Source: Glandiceps talaboti | Taxonomy: Eukaryota; Hemichordata; Enteropneusta; Spengelidae | Assembly (NCBI RefSeq): GCF_964340395.1 | Contig: NC_135571.1 | Span: 11,386,440 to 11,408,939 of the forward strand | Direction of reading: 5' to 3' | DNA length: 22,500 bases | In this document: positions 21,411-22,500 of the stretch, one piece after another | Position numbering within the stretch: position 1 is the first letter of the stretch | Layout: each line of letters begins with the position of its first letter | Made by a program: the position numbers and the translations under genes | Notes under the pieces: generated by a model | What the model was told of the DNA's origin: nothing | Seen by the model: the letters and a program-made list of their open reading frames with translations, nothing else | Databases searched by the model: none

Positions 21411-21420
21411 ACCATTTTTT

Positions 21421-22021
21421 GTAACTTGAGTAAGAAGGCAGTACATTTTGCCCTGTGTCAGATGATAGAAGGATATCAACGTCATCAATCGGGTCTTATC
21501 TATGAGTAATCGTCGTTGTCATGGTAACATCTTAAAGCAAAGTGGGTTGTAAGCGATTTGATGTATCCCATAGGACCTACCGGTACCACGCTGTCTCATG
21601 TTAGCAAAACACTAAAGTTACTTCCCTGTGTGGCATTTACCAATCAGGACTTCGATAAACTATTTTTAATGTAGCATTTTCATTGCTTTTTCTCCATCTA
21701 CAGGTTTATTCGTACCATCATGCTCACACGATTATATCAATAACAATACCTGTTATCCTACTAATATTATATAATGTTATTGTTGTGTTAGTTGATAAAA
21801 ACTGATGATGTGTACATATGATGGATCTTACTGATATGATTGAGTGTTACTTACGGTATTGGCCTCTTTTCCTGTCTCGAGCTGCGTGGATGTCAATCAT
21901 ACATGAAAAAATAACGTAGCTGAATAAAGAATTCCGACATTTGTTGTGGGATTCTGTGTTCCACGCCGCCCTCCAGTCTGCATCGGTCCTTTAAGATAGG
22001 AAAATGAACAGTCATAAGACA
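21421..22021. other. Non-coding stretch with an X-box-like site
   Basis: Apart from the X-box-like site at 21515-21528 nothing stands out. Confidence 0.5.
21515..21528 (+). promoter_or_regulatory. X-box-like palindrome (RFX-type site)
   Basis: GTTGTCATGGTAAC is one base off the RFX consensus GTTRCCATGGYAAC. Binding is inferred. Confidence 0.38.
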
Positions 22022-22175
22022 GATGTATGTATGTATGTATGTATGTATGTATGTATGTATGTATGTATGTATGTATGTATGTATTTAGTTATGTATGTAT
22101 GTATGTATGTATGTATGTATGTATGTATGTATGTATGTATGTATGTATGCAGGTAGCTAGGTAGGTAGGTAGGTA
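22022..22175. repeat. (GTAT)n microsatellite, then (GTAG)n
   Basis: About thirty GTAT units with one break (TTTAGTT at 22084-22090), then GCAGGTAGCTA and (GGTA)n at about 22150-22175. It is the only large CATA-type array in the window with the G/T-rich strand on top. Confidence 0.97.
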
Positions 22176-22500
22176 ATAATCACTAAATACGTATGTAAGT
22201 GTGTAATAACTCACTGTAAAAGGTTAGGCCTCGGCCCTCGACCCTATCCTGAAAGAAAGACTTTTACATGCGCAGTGTATATTACTGTATATTAAATATT
22301 TAAGAAACCCAATACATGTACCTATATCAGTGAACGTAATACATGTATGTGTACAGCCATAAATTGTAAAACGAATATTTTGTAAAGACAACGTTTTCGT
22401 TTTAAACCATTTTAGTAAAATGTTGCAATATTAAGAACTTTGTGTAACCTGACAAATTGGTTGTGATCTACTAATCTCCAGTTGATCCGTCAACATATAT
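22176..22500. other. AT-rich non-coding stretch, nothing seen
   Basis: ACATGTA occurs three times between 22310 and 22350; no other structure is visible. Confidence 0.5.

Overview
The window looks like intergenic or intronic DNA from an animal genome, most likely an AT-rich marine invertebrate; the phylum cannot be fixed from this sequence alone. Reasons: low GC by eye, long di-, tri-, tetra-, penta- and hexanucleotide arrays, decayed non-LTR retrotransposon (LINE) ends, short inverted-repeat elements, and no bacterial gene layout (no runs of adjacent ORFs, no ribosome binding sites, no operons). I found no protein-coding gene I can defend. The longer open frames are translations of simple repeats, lack an ATG, or have no recognisable domain.

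Layout. 1-2.9 kb: unique AT-rich DNA with a diverged direct repeat (71-280), a strong 23/24-bp hairpin (795-856) and two copies of a CCAATCAG-GCGAG motif. 2.9-3.04 kb: compound (CA)/(CACG)/(CT) tract. 4.64-4.70 kb: tight cluster of palindromic transcription-factor-type sites (CCAAT, GTCACGTGAC, RFX X-box-like, CRE). 4.74-5.0 kb: a LINE 3' end on the minus strand with a (TCAA)n tail, lying inside a (TATATC)n array. 5.18-5.35 kb: microsatellite that switches strand. 6.64-7.04 kb: two long (AT)n tracts, the second holding a 126-bp perfect palindrome. 8.1-8.3 and 9.4-9.5 kb: promoter-like motif clusters. 10.1-12.75 kb: GATA, CAGA/CATA and CTAC arrays plus a degenerate ~60-bp minisatellite. 14.5-15.55 kb: CAGA/CAGT arrays and a 271-bp element with terminal inverted repeats whose two outer flanks are both (CAGT)n. 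16.4-16.5 kb: 113-bp element with perfect 16-bp terminal repeats. 17.3-17.74 kb: pentanucleotide array followed by a ladder of triplet repeats. 20.0-20.1 kb: GC-richer patch with a possible LINE coding tail. 20.9-21.4 kb: 5'-truncated minus-strand LINE with decayed ORF end, AATAAA, poly(A) and a candidate 10-bp target duplication. 22.0-22.2 kb: (GTAT)n.

There is no gene system here whose parts work together. The content is mobile-element debris, simple-repeat expansion and candidate cis-regulatory sites. The most interesting items are the X-box/CRE/E-box/CCAAT cluster at 4641-4698, the inverted-repeat element sandwiched between CAGT arrays, the two LINE 3' ends, and the small 16-bp-TIR element. 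All motif and family calls are by eye and untested.
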